Source: Burkholderiales bacterium (GTDB lineage: Bacteria; Pseudomonadota; Gammaproteobacteria; Burkholderiales; CAIKXV01). Taken from it: a stretch of DNA of 6,676 nt. Of this stretch, positions 6,120 through 6,676 are shown piece by piece (the stretch's first letter is position 1; every line of letters begins with the position of its first letter). A model generated the notes under the pieces. That model ran no database searches. It was not told where the DNA came from and saw only the letters and a program-made list of their open reading frames with translations. The position numbers and the translations under genes were made by a program. The stretch is taken from NCBI GenBank assembly GCA_014379045.1, contig JACMMK010000298.1:1-6676 (forward strand), written 5' to 3'.

Positions 6120-6676
6120 ATGTCGATGCTCTATCGCCCGACCCGGGGCCGCGCTTTCGCTTCGCTGGCGTGCGTCGCTGTCGCCTTCTTGGCGGGGTGT
6201 GCCACCCAGTTCAACGAACGGCGCGTGGCCGCGAGCGCCGAGTCGCGCAGGCTGGTTGCGGACGCGCTTGAACCGCAGTCGGAACCTCGGCCCACCCTGA
6301 CCGAACGCGCGGATGACCCGATTCGGGTGCGTGCCGTCGTTGCCACGCCCGAATCGGGCGAGGTATCGGTGTCGGCATCGAGCGTGCCGTTCGGCGCGCT
6401 GATCACCAACATGGCCCGGGACCATCAATACAGCGTGCTGTTCATGGAAGGTGTGCAGGTCAACCGCCCGGTCACCGTACATCTGCGCGATTTGAGCGCC
6501 GAGGCTGCGATGCGCCGGCTCGCGCTCGCCGCAGGCTTCGCGCTGGTCGTCGATCGCGTCGGGCGCACGGTGACCGTCGCTGATTCGGCGTCCTATACCT
6601 TCCGGCTGCCTTTGCACGTGATGCAGCGACTGGTGGCGCAGTACTCGGTCGGGGGGTCGCCGAAGTCGATGGTGCC
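6120..6676 (+). CDS. Lipoprotein secretin of type IVb pilus (PilN/TcpC-like) kind, N-terminal part (runs off right edge)
   Basis: The frame is open for 185 codons to the right edge with no stop. Residues 1-27 are a lipoprotein signal: a basic n-region, a hydrophobic core ASLACVAVAF and lipobox LAGC with the modified Cys at 27. A polar segment with the pattern NERRVAASAESRRL follows, similar to the start of R64 PilN-type proteins. Residues about 85-160 form an STN (secretin and TonB N-terminal) domain: VSVSASSVPFGALITNMA, SVLFMEGV, RPVTVHLRDLSAEAAMRRLA, GFALVVDRVGRTVTV. After it comes SYTFRLPLHVMQRL, the kind of strand that leads into the later secretin domains. The secretin barrel itself would lie beyond the window, so the family call rests on the N-terminal third only. 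Secretins form outer-membrane rings through which pili or substrates pass. It begins 20 nt after the preceding gene and is clearly in the same operon. Confidence 0.75.
   Translation, partial: MSMLYRPTRGRAFASLACVAVAFLAGCATQFNERRVAASAESRRLVADALEPQSEPRPTLTERADDPIRVRAVVATPESGEVSVSASSVPFGALITNMARDHQYSVLFMEGVQVNRPVTVHLRDLSAEAAMRRLALAAGFALVVDRVGRTVTVADSASYTFRLPLHVMQRLVAQYSVGGSPKSMV

Overview
The window is GC-rich, single-chromosome-style DNA from a Gram-negative bacterium, most likely a beta- or gammaproteobacterium. This rests on the strong G/C bias at third codon positions, Sec signal peptides, a lipobox protein, OmpA-like and secretin N-terminal domains, and the VirB/Trb families present. The organism cannot be named from the sequence. 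All family assignments are from reading motifs by eye; no database search was run.

Layout: (1) Positions 1-993, minus strand, hold the N-terminal part of a secreted protein. It has a signal peptide, a lamin-tail-like domain and the beginning of the segment typical of ExeM/NucH-type extracellular nucleases, and it runs off the left edge. (2) Positions 994-1349 are a divergent intergenic region with no convincing gene. It contains four short inverted repeats and a weak promoter candidate for the leftward gene. (3) From 1350 to the right edge, five plus-strand genes form one compact operon: virB8 (TrbF-like), virB9 (TrbG-like), virB10 (TrbI-like), an unusual three-domain periplasmic protein, and the start of a lipoprotein secretin of the type IVb pilus (PilN/TcpC-like) kind. 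The virB8/9/10 genes are joined by 4-base GTGA and ATGA overlaps, and the last two follow after gaps of about 20 bases.

How the genes fit together: VirB8, VirB9 and VirB10 are the periplasmic and envelope-spanning core of a type IV secretion or conjugation machine. The fourth gene encodes a signal peptide, a module that looks like a second VirB9 C-terminal domain, an OmpA-like peptidoglycan-binding domain, a long Ala/Pro/Ser-rich linker, and a C-terminal TcpQ/STN-like (secretin N0-like) domain. The fifth gene starts a lipoprotein with its own STN domain and is expected to continue into a secretin barrel. Together they suggest a hybrid envelope channel: a VirB8-9-10 core tied to the cell wall and to an outer-membrane secretin. 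The nearest functional parallel is the Dot/Icm (type IVB) core, where DotH (VirB9-like), DotK (OmpA-like) and DotD (N0-like) are separate proteins; here comparable modules sit in one chain. The energising ATPases, VirB6/VirB3 parts and pilins are not in the window.
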